From Candidatus Sulfotelmatobacter sp. (lineage in GTDB: Bacteria; Acidobacteriota; Terriglobia; Terriglobales; Acidobacteriaceae): a stretch of DNA of 64,000 bases. The stretch covers positions 186,001-250,000 of the forward strand of contig DASYBM010000016.1 in assembly GCA_036500765.1 (NCBI GenBank), in the 5' to 3' direction. The notes under the pieces are model-generated. The model saw only the letters and a program-made list of their open reading frames with translations. It was not told where the DNA came from and ran no database searches. A program made the translations under genes and the position numbers. Shown here one piece after another: positions 19,825 through 29,358 of this stretch. Position 1 is the first letter of the stretch. Every line of letters begins with the position of its first letter.

Positions 19825-20865
19825 ATGCCTGCTGACCCCAATATCGGAACGCGCGAACGCGAAATCCTGACCGCGCTGGTCGAGACGTTTATCTCGACCG
19901 GTGAGCCGGTCGGCTCGCGCACGCTTGCGCGCTCGAATCGCGAAGGCCTGAGCCCCGCGTCCATCCGCAACGTGATGGCCGACCTCTCCGACGCCGGATT
20001 CCTCGAGCAGCCGCACGCCTCCGCCGGCCGCATTCCGACCACCGAGGCCTATCGTTATTACGTCGAGCAGATCTCCGGCACCGCCCGCCTCGCGCCGCAG
20101 GAAGAGGCTATGATCTCCGACTCGCTGGCCGGCGTCACCGACGTGCAGGAATTCATGGAGCGCACTTCGCACGTGCTCTCGCTGATTTCGCGCAACGTCG
20201 GCGTGACTGTCGCGACCAGCGGTCCGAAGAACGCGCTTGAGCACGTATATTTCTCGCGCCTTGGCGATCAGAAAGTGCTGGCCGTGCTGGTCACGCGCTC
20301 CGGCCTGGTCCGCGACCGCGTGCTGCGGCTCGATCTGTCGCAGTCGGAACTCGACATGGCCGCCCGCTACATCAACGAAAACTTCCGCGGCTGGACCATG
20401 GAGTCGATGCGCGCCGAACTCGCCCGCCGCCTGGAGCAGGAACGCAGCGAATACGATCGCCTGATGCACTCGATCGAGCAACTCTATAAACAAGGCGCGC
20501 TGGCCCACGAGCAGGGCTCGCAAGTCGTTTTCATCGAGGGCGCATCGAACCTTGTTACAGGAGATCAAGACCGCCAGCGCCTTCAGGAAATGCTGAAGAC
20601 GCTGGAAGAAAAGGAAAAAGTCGTCCAGTTGCTCGGCGCTTATCTCGATGTAAAGCAGGAAGCGGTGCGAGTCGTGATTGGCCTCGACCAGACTTTGCCG
20701 TCGATGCAGAATTTCGTTCTAATTGGTGCTCCCGCGCACTCCGGCAACCAAGTCATGGGTTCGCTGGCCGTAATCGGCCCCACGCGCATGGATTATCAGC
20801 ACACGATGACCGCGGTTTCCTACATCGCGCGGCTGTTCGACAAGATCCTGAACGAATCGGAGTAA
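19825..20865 (+). CDS. hrcA: Heat-inducible transcription repressor HrcA
   Basis: A 346-aa repressor of class I heat-shock genes. The N-terminal winged helix shows REREILTALVETFISTGEPV and LSPASIRNVMADLSDAGFLE, then the family signature HASAGRIPTTEAYRYYV. The C-terminal GAF-like region completes the normal length. HrcA binds CIRCE operators and needs GroEL for activity. No CIRCE inverted repeat is evident upstream in this window. It heads the hrcA-grpE-dnaJ block with a 13-nt gap to grpE. Confidence 0.97.
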   Translation: MPADPNIGTREREILTALVETFISTGEPVGSRTLARSNREGLSPASIRNVMADLSDAGFLEQPHASAGRIPTTEAYRYYVEQISGTARLAPQEEAMISDSLAGVTDVQEFMERTSHVLSLISRNVGVTVATSGPKNALEHVYFSRLGDQKVLAVLVTRSGLVRDRVLRLDLSQSELDMAARYINENFRGWTMESMRAELARRLEQERSEYDRLMHSIEQLYKQGALAHEQGSQVVFIEGASNLVTGDQDRQRLQEMLKTLEEKEKVVQLLGAYLDVKQEAVRVVIGLDQTLPSMQNFVLIGAPAHSGNQVMGSLAVIGPTRMDYQHTMTAVSYIARLFDKILNESE

Positions 20866-20878
20866 TACGCAGGTAGTT

Positions 20879-21463
20879 ATGAAGAAAGCAAACGGACAAT
20901 CGGAAAGAGAAATGACGGAACTTCATTTAGATCACGAACTTCCTCCCGCCGATGGCGACGAGAATCCCAGGGAATCCGCTGGCGGCGGAACCACGGTCGG
21001 CCAGTTGGCAGGACCGGAAGCTGAGTTGCAAAAGCTGAAGGCCGAGCGCGATTCTCTACTCGACCGCCTGGCGCGCGCGCAAGCCGAATTCGAAAACGCC
21101 CGCCGCCGGGCGACGAAAGAGCAACAGGATTTTCGCGACTACGCCGCCGCCGACTCCATCCGGCCGCTGCTGCCGGTGCTCGACAGCTTCGAGCGAGCGT
21201 TACAGGTGAAGTCGGAACCGGGCGATTTTCGCAGCGGAGTCGAACTCATCTATAGGCAGTTGCAGGATGCGCTGACAAAACTGGGCGTCCGCGCGATTCC
21301 AGCCAAGGGCGAACAGTTCGATCCGCATGTGCACGAGGCCATCGAAATGGTGGAAACCACTGACGCTCCCGACCACGAGGTGCTGGAGGAATTGCAGCGC
21401 GGTTACAAGATTAAAGATCGCCTGCTGCGCCCCGCGATGGTGAAGGTCGCAAAGAATTCCTAA
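20879..21463 (+). CDS. grpE: Nucleotide exchange factor GrpE
   Basis: A 194-aa GrpE. After an acidic N-terminal tail comes the long dimerisation helix (about 45-100, LQKLKAERDSLLDRLARAQA). The beta-wing domain contains GEQFDPHVHEAIEM and ends EELQRGYKIKDRLLRPAMVK, the family signature. It drives ADP release from DnaK. It is placed between hrcA and dnaJ; dnaK itself is not in the window. Confidence 0.97.
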   Translation: MKKANGQSEREMTELHLDHELPPADGDENPRESAGGGTTVGQLAGPEAELQKLKAERDSLLDRLARAQAEFENARRRATKEQQDFRDYAAADSIRPLLPVLDSFERALQVKSEPGDFRSGVELIYRQLQDALTKLGVRAIPAKGEQFDPHVHEAIEMVETTDAPDHEVLEELQRGYKIKDRLLRPAMVKVAKNS

Positions 21464-21540
21464 AGTAGATACGGCGCTGGATCGATATGGTGCTGAGATG
21501 ATATGGCGCTGGAACGATTTGGCACGGGGTCGATATGGCG

Positions 21541-21604
21541 CTGGGAAGGGCACGACTTCAGTCGTGCCGTTAGGCTGAAAGCATGTCTCGGCTTTAGCCG
21601 CTGG
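21541..21604. repeat. Intergenic palindrome family A copy between grpE and dnaJ
   Basis: GGCACGACTTCAGTCGTGCC (21549-21568) followed by CGGCTTTAGCCG. It lies inside an otherwise tight heat-shock operon and may limit read-through or stabilise the upstream mRNA. Confidence 0.85.
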
Positions 21605-21629
21605 GGAGTCCGGCACGACGAAGCGGGCA

Positions 21630-22790
21630 TTGCCAGACGTTCAAGAAAGGTTTTTCATTCTGACCACGAACGCAAAACGCGACTACTACGAAGTCCTGGG
21701 CGTGACCCGCACGGTGACCGAAGTGGAACTGAAAGGCGCCTATCGCAAGCTGGCGCTTCAGTACCATCCCGACCGCAATCCCAATAATCCGGATGCGGAA
21801 GAAAGATTTAAAGAAGTCAGCGAGGCCTACGCCGTGCTCGCCGACACTGACAAACGCGCCGTATATGACCGCTATGGCCACGCCGGACTCGGCGGCGCGA
21901 GCCAAGGTGCAGGCTTCGATCCCACGGTCTTCCAGGACTTCAGCGATATCTTCGGAGAGTTTTTCGGCTTCGGAGACATGTTCGGCGGAGGTGGCGGACG
22001 AAAACGCAGCCGGGTTCAACGCGGCGCCGATCTGCGCGAAGATTTGACTCTGGAATTCGAAGAAGCATTCTTCGGTACAGAGTCGCGCGTTACGGTTCGC
22101 CGCCACGAAGCCTGCGAAGAGTGTCATGGCGCTGGCTCAGCGCCGGGCAAGGGACCTGCGACTTGCCGATCCTGCAACGGGCGCGGCCAAGTGCGCTACC
22201 AGCAGGGATTCTTCAGCATTGCTCGCACCTGTCCCACCTGCCAGGGTACCGGTAATGTCATCACCGATCCGTGCCCGAAGTGCAAGGGCGAAGGCCGCAT
22301 TCTGCGCCAGCGCACGGTCGACGCCAAAGTTCCCGCGGGTGTTGAAGACGGAACGCGCATCCGCTTTGCGGGCGCAGGCGAAGTGGGCCAGTTCGGCGGG
22401 CCCGCCGGTGATTTATACGTCGTGCTGCATGTCAAAGAGCATCCTTTCTTTGCCCGCGAAGGCAACGATCTGCACTGCGTCGTGCCGATATCCGTCACAC
22501 AAGCCGCTATGGGCGCGGAGATTCGAGTGCCGACGATGGAAGGCGAGCACGCTCTTAAAATTCCCGAAGGCACGCAGCCCAGCGCAACCTTCCGCATCCG
22601 CAACAAAGGCGTGCCCGTGCTGAACAGTCACGGGAAGGGCGATTTGTACGTTGAGTTCCGCGTGCAGGTTCCGACTAAGCTGAACAAGCGCCAAAAGGAA
22701 TTGCTGCAGGAACTCGATGGGCTCGCGAAGGTCGATAATCAGCCGTTGTTGCGCTCGCTGCTCGGAAAAGTGAAAGACATGTTCGGATAG
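21630..22790 (+). CDS. dnaJ: Molecular chaperone DnaJ
   Basis: Type I DnaJ. The J domain has YHPDRN, then the Gly/Phe-rich linker, four zinc-finger CxxCxGxG motifs ([32 protein letters not shown]) and both C-terminal client-binding barrels. It delivers clients to DnaK and stimulates its ATPase. The start is unusual: no ATG is near. TTG 21630 gives 386 aa. CTG 21660 gives a start [14 protein letters not shown] that better fits homologues and has AAAGG 9 nt upstream. Confidence 0.96.
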   Translation: MPDVQERFFILTTNAKRDYYEVLGVTRTVTEVELKGAYRKLALQYHPDRNPNNPDAEERFKEVSEAYAVLADTDKRAVYDRYGHAGLGGASQGAGFDPTVFQDFSDIFGEFFGFGDMFGGGGGRKRSRVQRGADLREDLTLEFEEAFFGTESRVTVRRHEACEECHGAGSAPGKGPATCRSCNGRGQVRYQQGFFSIARTCPTCQGTGNVITDPCPKCKGEGRILRQRTVDAKVPAGVEDGTRIRFAGAGEVGQFGGPAGDLYVVLHVKEHPFFAREGNDLHCVVPISVTQAAMGAEIRVPTMEGEHALKIPEGTQPSATFRIRNKGVPVLNSHGKGDLYVEFRVQVPTKLNKRQKELLQELDGLAKVDNQPLLRSLLGKVKDMFG

Positions 22791-22860
22791 CATGTTCGGG
22801 TAGGGGTTTTTCGGACGTGTTCAATTACTAGGTGAATCAGATTCGCATCATGGCAGAATC

Positions 22861-22933
22861 AGATTCGTATCAGGGCATCGCTTCAGCGATGCCGTTCGCG
22901 CCGACAATTGAATCGCGCCTTTAGGCGCTGCCG
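22861..22933. repeat. Intergenic palindrome family B, second copy
   Basis: AGATTCGTATCAGGG, stem-loop GCATCGCTTCAGCGATGC, and GCGCCTTTAGGCGC. Same order as the copy at 5731 with compensating stem changes. Confidence 0.8.
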
Positions 22934-22948
22934 TACGCCGTTGATGGC

Positions 22949-23650
22949 ATGACCCGACGCCGATGGATCGCCGACGAATTCTCAGAGACGCACGCCGCCG
23001 TGACCGGTGAACACGCAGATCATCTGATTCGCGTTCTCCGCGCCCGCGTCGGCCAGGAATTTGACATCGCAACCGGCCCCGTCGTGCGCCTGGGACGCGT
23101 CGCACAAATTGAAGACAGCCGCGTCGCGTTCGAACTCGGGGAACAAATTGCCTCCGCTCTCGTCGCCGACCTCACCTTGCTGCTCGCTATCTTCAAATTT
23201 GATCGAATGGAATGGGCGATCGAGAAATGCACGGAGCTCGGCGTCGCGCAAATCGTTCCTGTGATCGCGCGCCGCACCGACGCGCACCTGGCCCAGGCCG
23301 CAGCCAAGCGAGCCGAGCGCTGGCGCAGGCTCGCCCTTCAGGCCGCCGAACAATCGCGCCGCGCCGTTCCACCCGAGATTGCGTCGCCAATCAAGCTGGC
23401 AGACGCGATTGGACTTGAGCCCAGCGCCTTGCGAATTGTCCTCGCCGAATCGGAACACCAAACGATGCTGCGCGATGTCCTGGACCGTTCTTCAAAGCAG
23501 ATCGCTCTAGCCATCGGTCCCGAAGGCGGTTGGGCCCATGACGAGCTACAGCTCTTTCACAAAGACGGATGGATTTCGGCGTCACTCGGCCCGACAATCC
23601 TCCGCGCCGAGACCGCCGCCATCTCTGCCGTAGCGATCGCCCTTACATAG
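22949..23650 (+). CDS. rsmE: 16S rRNA (uracil-1498-N3) methyltransferase RsmE
   Basis: A 233-aa SPOUT methyltransferase that methylates U1498 of 16S rRNA in the assembled small subunit. The N-terminal PUA-like part has HADHLIRVLRARVGQEF. The middle holds FDRMEWAIEKCTELGV. The C-terminal trefoil knot that binds S-adenosylmethionine is shown by LAIGPEGGWAHDEL and LGPTILRAETAAISA. It follows dnaJ after a family B repeat, the usual neighbourhood in many bacteria. Confidence 0.95.
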   Translation: MTRRRWIADEFSETHAAVTGEHADHLIRVLRARVGQEFDIATGPVVRLGRVAQIEDSRVAFELGEQIASALVADLTLLLAIFKFDRMEWAIEKCTELGVAQIVPVIARRTDAHLAQAAAKRAERWRRLALQAAEQSRRAVPPEIASPIKLADAIGLEPSALRIVLAESEHQTMLRDVLDRSSKQIALAIGPEGGWAHDELQLFHKDGWISASLGPTILRAETAAISAVAIALT

Positions 23651-23787
23651 CGCCGCCGTCCCGACGGAGGTCCGGTCGAGCGTCCTGCCCGCCGCGACTA
23701 TAGCGAGAAAATGTCGAGGCATCCCACCCGAATCTGTCGGTGCATCCAGTCCGCACCTTCTTTCCCGCGAATGGTATCCTGAGCGCA

Positions 23788-26763
23788 ATGCCGCCAAAGT
23801 CTAACTCCCGCCCCGCCGCGTTTATTCCCGACGATCGTCAGCGCCAGGCCATCGAACACGTCCACGGACCCATGCTGGTGGTTGCCGGCGCAGGCACAGG
23901 AAAGACATCGGTGCTCGTCAACCGCATCGCCCGCCTGGTGAAAGAAGGTCACGCCCATCCCGAAGAAATCCTGGCCCTCACCTACACCGTCAATGCCGCC
24001 GATGAAATGCAGGAACGCGTGAGCAAGCTGCTGGGGAGTAAAGCGGTAAAGGCCCTGACCTTTCACGACTATTGCCTCAAGCTGCTGAAGCGGGTCCACC
24101 GGGATTTCGGCGTGCTCGACGAAAAAGATCTGTGGATCTATTTACGCCGTCGCATTCGCGACCTGCATCTCAAGCACTACATCCGCGCCGCCAATATCGG
24201 CCAGTTTCTCAATGATCTTCTGGAGTTCGTCAGCCGCTGTCACGACGAACTGGTGACCGCCGAGCGCTATGCGCAGTACGTCGATCAACTTGAACGCGGC
24301 GAAGTTCCCGTCCCACGCGTGATGAAATCGAAGAACGTTCTGGAGCGCGACGAAGTTCTCGGGCGCTGCCGCGAGATCTCCAGCATCTTCACCACCATGG
24401 AGCGCTGGCTCCTGGACGAAAATCTTGGCAGCTTCAGCCACATGATCACCCGCGCGCATGCGCTGCTGCACAACCATGAAGCCGTGCTTGCCGAGGCTCG
24501 CCGCGGCGCCCGTTTCATTCTCGCCGACGAGTTTCAAGACGCCAACTTCGCGCAGATCAAGATTCTTTCCCGTCTCGCCGGCCCCGATGGGAATCTGTTC
24601 GCCGTCGGCGATCCCGACCAATCCATCTATCGTTTTCGTGGAGCCTCCAGCGAAGCCTTCGAATTATTTCGTCGAACATTCCCTGCGGCCAGACTCGTAG
24701 TCCTCGACAAGAATCGGCGCTCCACCACGCCGATCCTCCGAACTGCGTTTGCGGTAATCGACGACAATCCGTCTGTGTTTACGAAACATCCCGACGCTGC
24801 TCTGGCCTATCAGCGCTCGCCCCTGCTGTCGGCTCGCGAAGAAGAAGCCGTCGCTGCCGGCACGCAACTTTTCAGCCCTCCGGTATCGGCGATCATTCTT
24901 GCCAGCAAGAAGGCCGAGGGGCCCGATCTGGTCAGTTTCATCCGCGACGCACAGAAGAAGTCGAAATGCAAATGGTCCGACTTCGGCGTCCTCTACCGCT
25001 CGCATAGTCACCGTGACGAGGTCGTCCAGGAGTTGGCTGAAGCCGAGATTCCGTTTGTCATCGAAAGCATGGACATCTCCGACACGCCGGAAGTACGCGA
25101 CTTGTTCGCCTGCCTCAACGCCGTTGTCTCCACCGCCGACGACGTCAGCCTGTTTCGCGTCGCCGCCCTGCCCTGCTTCCACGTCGATCCCGAGCAACTG
25201 CGTCAGGTTCTGCGGGCGATCTCGCGCGATAACCGCGAAGGCAAAGCCGTGCCGCTCTCTTCAGTCCTCGACCGCGTCAATGGGGGCGCGGCCGTACTGT
25301 CCGCTATCGAGAGCTGCCGCCAGCAAATTCTGCAAAAGCAAGCGAAAGCGCGCCAGGCCCTCGACGTCATCGTGCAGCAATTTGTGCTCGACGCCGCCTC
25401 GCCCATTTTGCAATCCGCTCTGAACTTCGTGTCCGGATGGGAAGGCAAGGCGCTTAACCAGACCACCGAACTGGAAGAACTGGTCGACTATCTCGGATAT
25501 TTTCGCGAGGCTGGTGGCCCGATTCCTCTTCAGCCGGTCGAGACCGAAAACGCGGTTCGACTGATGACAGTGCACGGAGCCAAGGGTCTGGAATTTCCCC
25601 ACGTATTCATTCTCCGCGCCAACTCGGCCTCCTTCCCTACGTTTTTCAAGGAAACGCTGGTGGCTTTCCCGCGGGAGCTGCGAGATCCTGACTCCCAGAC
25701 CGGCGCCGACGATAAGACGCTGCACGACGAGGAAGAACGCCGTCTCTTCTACGTCGCCATGACCCGCGCCCGCGATTCGCTGCACATCTACGCTAACGAA
25801 GGCAAAGGAAAGACCGATAAAACTCCCACCGGATATCTGCGCAAGTTGATGGCGAATCGTTCGCTTGACCGCTGGTTTCGAGCCACTCCGGCGGCGGGCG
25901 CGCAGGCTACGCTTGACATCACGGCTGGCACGTCCGTTATTTTTCCAGCCGAGTCGCAGACGAACGTCTGGTTCGAATTGCCGGTGCTCGAGGGACTACA
26001 CAAACGCCTCAGCGCCTCGGCGGTCGACACCTATGAGCGCTGCGGACTTCGATTCAAGCTGGAGCGCGACTGGCGCATTCCCGCCAAGCCGGCCGCCGCT
26101 ATGCAGTACGGCGCCGCAGTTCATCGCGTCCTCAAGACTTATTTCGATTCCATCCGCGCCGGACGCCCGAAGACCGACGAAGAGTTGCTGGACCTTTTCC
26201 GGCAGGATCTCGTCGATGCCAGGATCCAGGAATCCTACCAGCACGAACTCTACGAGCAGTTGGGCCTCACTCAGTTACGCGACTTCCTGGCTGCAGCGCG
26301 ATCCATCCCCGCCGAACAGGTGCTGCATACCGAGGAGACTTTTGAGATCAAGATCGGCGAGACCACGGTCGCAGGCAGAATCGACCGCATCGACAGTCGC
26401 CCCGACGGCACGGTCGCTATCATCGACTACAAGACGGGAAAGGCGCGCGATCAGGAAATTGCCGATAAGAGTTTGCAGTTGTCGCTTTATGCGATCGCCG
26501 CTAAAGAAAAGTGGGGATACAAGGTCAGCGCTCTCATCTTTCACAACCTGGAAGAGAACGTCCCGGTGATCACGACTCGCGCGGAATCCGAATTAATGAA
26601 TGCCCGCGAGCTCGTGGAAAAAGTGGCCGCGGGAATTGCCGATGGCCTCTTTCCCGCGAAGCCCGGAAATCACTGCAATTTTTGCGCCTACCGCAGTCTG
26701 TGTCCCGAGAAAGAGAAGCGGATTCCGCATAACGCGGAAATTGCGACGGTTCGCGCAACCTAG
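23788..26763 (+). CDS. UvrD/PcrA-type helicase fused to a RecB-like iron-staple nuclease
   Basis: About 991 aa. The SF1A helicase part has Walker A GAGTGKTSVLVNRIA, Walker B ADEFQDAN, GDPDQSIYRFRGA and the late motif LMTVHGAKGLEF. The C-terminal third is a PD-(D/E)XK nuclease: RIDRIDSRPDG, then IIDYKTGK. Cys in YERCGLRF together with CNFC and SLCP give the four-Cys pattern of AddB/RecB-type 4Fe-4S staples. This is an AddA-like or standalone end-processing enzyme; no AddB partner is adjacent. ATG 23788 is chosen over an upstream GTG. A perfect terminator follows. Confidence 0.93.
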   Translation: MPPKSNSRPAAFIPDDRQRQAIEHVHGPMLVVAGAGTGKTSVLVNRIARLVKEGHAHPEEILALTYTVNAADEMQERVSKLLGSKAVKALTFHDYCLKLLKRVHRDFGVLDEKDLWIYLRRRIRDLHLKHYIRAANIGQFLNDLLEFVSRCHDELVTAERYAQYVDQLERGEVPVPRVMKSKNVLERDEVLGRCREISSIFTTMERWLLDENLGSFSHMITRAHALLHNHEAVLAEARRGARFILADEFQDANFAQIKILSRLAGPDGNLFAVGDPDQSIYRFRGASSEAFELFRRTFPAARLVVLDKNRRSTTPILRTAFAVIDDNPSVFTKHPDAALAYQRSPLLSAREEEAVAAGTQLFSPPVSAIILASKKAEGPDLVSFIRDAQKKSKCKWSDFGVLYRSHSHRDEVVQELAEAEIPFVIESMDISDTPEVRDLFACLNAVVSTADDVSLFRVAALPCFHVDPEQLRQVLRAISRDNREGKAVPLSSVLDRVNGGAAVLSAIESCRQQILQKQAKARQALDVIVQQFVLDAASPILQSALNFVSGWEGKALNQTTELEELVDYLGYFREAGGPIPLQPVETENAVRLMTVHGAKGLEFPHVFILRANSASFPTFFKETLVAFPRELRDPDSQTGADDKTLHDEEERRLFYVAMTRARDSLHIYANEGKGKTDKTPTGYLRKLMANRSLDRWFRATPAAGAQATLDITAGTSVIFPAESQTNVWFELPVLEGLHKRLSASAVDTYERCGLRFKLERDWRIPAKPAAAMQYGAAVHRVLKTYFDSIRAGRPKTDEELLDLFRQDLVDARIQESYQHELYEQLGLTQLRDFLAAARSIPAEQVLHTEETFEIKIGETTVAGRIDRIDSRPDGTVAIIDYKTGKARDQEIADKSLQLSLYAIAAKEKWGYKVSALIFHNLEENVPVITTRAESELMNARELVEKVAAGIADGLFPAKPGNHCNFCAYRSLCPEKEKRIPHNAEIATVRAT

Positions 26764-26779
26764 CGCGCACAAAAACTTA

Positions 26780-26806
26780 GGGGACGCTCTTGAGCGTCCC
26801 CTTTTT
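26780..26806 (+). terminator. Intrinsic terminator, probably bidirectional
   Basis: Perfect 10-bp arms GGGGACGCTC / GAGCGTCCCC with a TT centre, then TTTTT on the plus strand. On the minus strand the hairpin is followed by TAAGTTTTTG, so it can also end the micro-gene transcript. Confidence 0.9.
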
Positions 26807-26823
26807 GCCTTTTACAAAACTTC

Positions 26824-26865
26824 TTAATGCTTCTTTTTCTTTTTTGCCTTTTTCTTGGTTGCCAT
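26824..26865 (-). CDS. 13-residue lysine-rich micro-protein
   Basis: A tiny open frame, MATKKKAKKKKKH (8 Lys of 13). It is too short for normal gene calling but has all parts of a gene. A sigma-70-like promoter sits upstream. AGGGAG lies 9 nt before the ATG. The stop codon TAA is followed within 20 nt by a perfect hairpin with a T run. The peptide is strongly basic and would bind nucleic acid or ribosomes, or act in cis as a translation-sensing leader; these are guesses. Nothing else is encoded in the ~100-nt transcript. The alternative is a small RNA in which the frame is accidental. Confidence 0.6.
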   Translation of the reverse strand: MATKKKAKKKKKH

Positions 26866-26930
26866 GGTTCTATTCTCCCTTCCATTTTTCATGGAAAATG
26901 TTGCAGCGATGTTCTGTTGCAACTATTTGA

Positions 26931-26959
26931 AACATAGAGTTAATGAAAAATGAAGTCAA
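26931..26959 (-). promoter_or_regulatory. Sigma-70-type promoter for the lysine-rich micro-gene
   Basis: On the minus strand: TTGACT (26954-26959), exactly 17 bp, then TATGTT (26931-26936). The predicted 5' end is about 60 nt before the ATG. The surroundings are A+T-rich, unlike flanking coding DNA. Confidence 0.7.
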
Positions 26960-27199
26960 GAGAAAAATGACGATCGCTCTGCGCAAGTCGTGATACCAAA
27001 GTCACAGCGAGAGAGCGTCGACAACAAGACTCAAGAAGAAATTTTCGCGTGGCACCGCGTCGCCCGCGATTTCGTCAGTTGAGCACCCGCGCGATTCGCT
27101 CGACGGTTGCGATCTCACAGAAGATTCCTCCTCGCCTCGATCCCTCCACTCCGGCTCGGTCCTCGCTCTGTGTGCGACGCATTCCAGCGCCCCTACATC

Positions 27200-27205
27200 T
27201 ATAAT
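27200..27205 (+). promoter_or_regulatory. Candidate -10 element for the thiolase gene
   Basis: TATAAT 33 nt before the ATG. The -35 region is poor, so confidence is low. Confidence 0.35.
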
Positions 27206-27238
27206 GAGTAGCGCGAGATCTTCGCGGGAGCGTGATTC

Positions 27239-28432
27239 ATGGCCTCTTTTGACGATATAGTTATCATTTCCGGCTGCCGCACGCCGGTGGGAAAATTTCA
27301 GGGCAGCCTCTCCGATTTCAGCGCGCCGCAACTCGGCGCCCTCGTCGTGCGTGAGGCAGTCAAACGATCCGGTGTCGAGGTTGCAAAAATCGACGAATGC
27401 ATTATGGGTAACGTCGTCACCGCTGGACTCGGCCAGAATCCCGCGCGGCAAGCTGCCATTTACGGCGGACTCTCTCCCGCGACAGGTGCCATGACAATAA
27501 ACAAAGTATGCGGCTCGGGATTGAAATCTGTCGCGCTCGCCGCGCAAGCGGTGCAGACCGGAAACAGTTCCGTAGTCGTCGCCGGTGGAATGGAATCCAT
27601 GACCAACGCCCCCTATCTCCTGCCGCAAGCGCGCAAGGGATATCGTCTGGGCAACGCGCAGATCGTCGACTCCATGGTTCACGACGGCTTGTGGGACATC
27701 TACAACGACTACCACATGGGCATCACCGGCGAGAACGTCGCCGAAAAATATGGCATCACCCGCGAAGAGCAGGACGAGTTCGCGCTGAACTCACATCGCA
27801 AGGCGCTCTCTGCAATCAAAGAATGCCGGTTTAAGTCACAAATTATTCCTGTCGAGATTCCTGCGAAGAAGAAAGGCGCGCCGCTCACCATCTTCGATAA
27901 AGACGAGGGCCCTCGCGAAGACACGACCATCGAAGTGCTGCGATCGCTGAAGCCTGCCTTCAAGAAAGACGGAACTGTTACCGCTGGCAACGCGCCTGGC
28001 GTCAACGACGGTGCTGCGGCCGTAGTCGTGACCAGTGCGAAGCGCGCACGGGAACTCGGCGCGAAGCCCATGGTCCGCATCGTGGCGCAAGCTACTAGCG
28101 GCGTCGAACCCAAGTGGGTGATGATGGCCCCCGTCGGCGCAGTTCGCACTATCTGGGAAAAAACAGGCTGGAAGAATGAAGACGTCGATCTCTACGAACT
28201 GAACGAAGCCTTCTCAGTACAGGCGCTGGGCGTGATGCGCGAACTTGGCCTGAATCCCGACAAAGTCAACGTTAATGGCGGAGCCGTTGCCATCGGACAC
28301 CCCATCGGCGCAAGCGGTGCTCGCGTCCTGGTCACGCTGATTTACGAAATGATCCGCCGCGACGTCCACCGCGGCATCGCCGCCCTCTGTCTCGGCGGCG
28401 GTAACGCTGTAGCCATGGCCGTCGAGCGCTAA
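27239..28432 (+). CDS. Acetyl-CoA C-acetyltransferase (thiolase)
   Basis: A 397-aa biosynthetic/degradative thiolase that condenses or cleaves acetoacetyl-CoA. The nucleophile Cys91 lies in [10 protein letters not shown]. The C-terminal active-site blocks are [17 protein letters not shown] (His) and [10 protein letters not shown] (second Cys). Length is normal for the AtoB/PhaA group. GGGAG precedes the ATG. No PHB or fatty-acid gene is next to it, so the pathway (ketone body, mevalonate or polyhydroxyalkanoate) stays open. Confidence 0.95.
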   Translation: MASFDDIVIISGCRTPVGKFQGSLSDFSAPQLGALVVREAVKRSGVEVAKIDECIMGNVVTAGLGQNPARQAAIYGGLSPATGAMTINKVCGSGLKSVALAAQAVQTGNSSVVVAGGMESMTNAPYLLPQARKGYRLGNAQIVDSMVHDGLWDIYNDYHMGITGENVAEKYGITREEQDEFALNSHRKALSAIKECRFKSQIIPVEIPAKKKGAPLTIFDKDEGPREDTTIEVLRSLKPAFKKDGTVTAGNAPGVNDGAAAVVVTSAKRARELGAKPMVRIVAQATSGVEPKWVMMAPVGAVRTIWEKTGWKNEDVDLYELNEAFSVQALGVMRELGLNPDKVNVNGGAVAIGHPIGASGARVLVTLIYEMIRRDVHRGIAALCLGGGNAVAMAVER

Positions 28433-28504
28433 GTAAGAGCGCTAAGAATGTGTAGCCGCTGGCAATGCTCATGTGGCCAAGATGCGCGATCGCTGGCAAA
28501 TGCC

Positions 28505-28556
28505 CAGGTGGCGACGGCCGCCTCGGCCGTTCGAGCGGGGCGAAGCCCGCGAGCCC
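28505..28556. repeat. Intergenic palindrome family C copy
   Basis: GTGGCGACGGCCGCCTCGGC followed by GCGGGGCGAAGCCCGC; same order as the copy at 5284. Confidence 0.75.
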
Positions 28557-28590
28557 CGTATCGAAATCCTGCGTCCCAAACCGTGATCCC

Positions 28591-29358
28591 ATGAAGCATC
28601 TCGCTCTCCTCCTATCGCTAATCTCTGCCGCCCTGGCCCAAAGCCGTTTCGACGGAACGTGGGAAATGAAGATGGACACTCTGCAATTTGCCGGCGCACC
28701 CGAAGAATATGTCATCGACAAAGGCATGTACCACTGCCTGACTTGCGTCCCGAAAGTTGACGTAAAGGCGGACGGGACCGACCAGAAAGTCGCCGGTCAC
28801 CCCTACTTCGACACAATTACCGTGCGCATCGTCGACGATCACGCGGTCAAGTTCACCATGAAAAAAGATGGGCTGCCCACATTCAGTTGCGTCGAAACCG
28901 TGTCTCAAGACGGTTTCACCATGGCTGAGGATTTCACAAACATCGGTGAAGCGGAAACCGTCACGGGCAAAGCGGGCTTTACACGCGTGGCCAAGGGTCC
29001 TGCCGGCACGCACGCGCTCTCGGGGAAATGGAGCATGCAGACGGTCGAGAACGCCACAGCAGCAGGAACGATCACGACCTACCAGAGCACCGCCGACGGA
29101 ATGAAGATTTCCGATGGCAGCCAAAGTTACGAAGCGAAGTTTGACGGCAAAGATTATGCCATCGACAGAGATGGCCACGCCACGGTTTCGCTGCGGCCCA
29201 TTGACGAATACACGATGGAGGAAACTGACAAGCAGGACGGAACAGTGATGACCGTTGCCCGCTTTACGGTCTCCAAAGACGGAAAGTCGATGCGAGTGGA
29301 ATCCGCAGATAAGCAACGCGGCGGCACGATGACCTACACCGCCGAGAAGAAGCCTTAA
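28591..29358 (+). CDS. Secreted two-domain protein, lipocalin-like, function unknown
   Basis: A 255-aa exported protein with signal peptide MKHLALLLSLISAALAQS. Two similar beta-rich segments follow: one from FDGTWEMKMDT (about 20-125) and one from LSGKWSMQTVE (about 145-255). Both begin with a G-x-W motif as in lipocalin-like barrels. A CLTC pair occurs in the first segment. Such proteins are frequent in Acidobacteriota; ligand and role are unknown. Its stop codon overlaps by 4 nt the stop of the convergent kinase gene. Confidence 0.75.
   Translation: MKHLALLLSLISAALAQSRFDGTWEMKMDTLQFAGAPEEYVIDKGMYHCLTCVPKVDVKADGTDQKVAGHPYFDTITVRIVDDHAVKFTMKKDGLPTFSCVETVSQDGFTMAEDFTNIGEAETVTGKAGFTRVAKGPAGTHALSGKWSMQTVENATAAGTITTYQSTADGMKISDGSQSYEAKFDGKDYAIDRDGHATVSLRPIDEYTMEETDKQDGTVMTVARFTVSKDGKSMRVESADKQRGGTMTYTAEKKP

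Larger units (their letters stand above)
26764..27238. other. Gap with terminator, micro-gene and promoter; right half empty
   Basis: The left 200 bp hold the hairpin, the lysine-rich micro-gene and its promoter, listed separately. From about 26960 to 27190 nothing is recognised. Confidence 0.6.
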
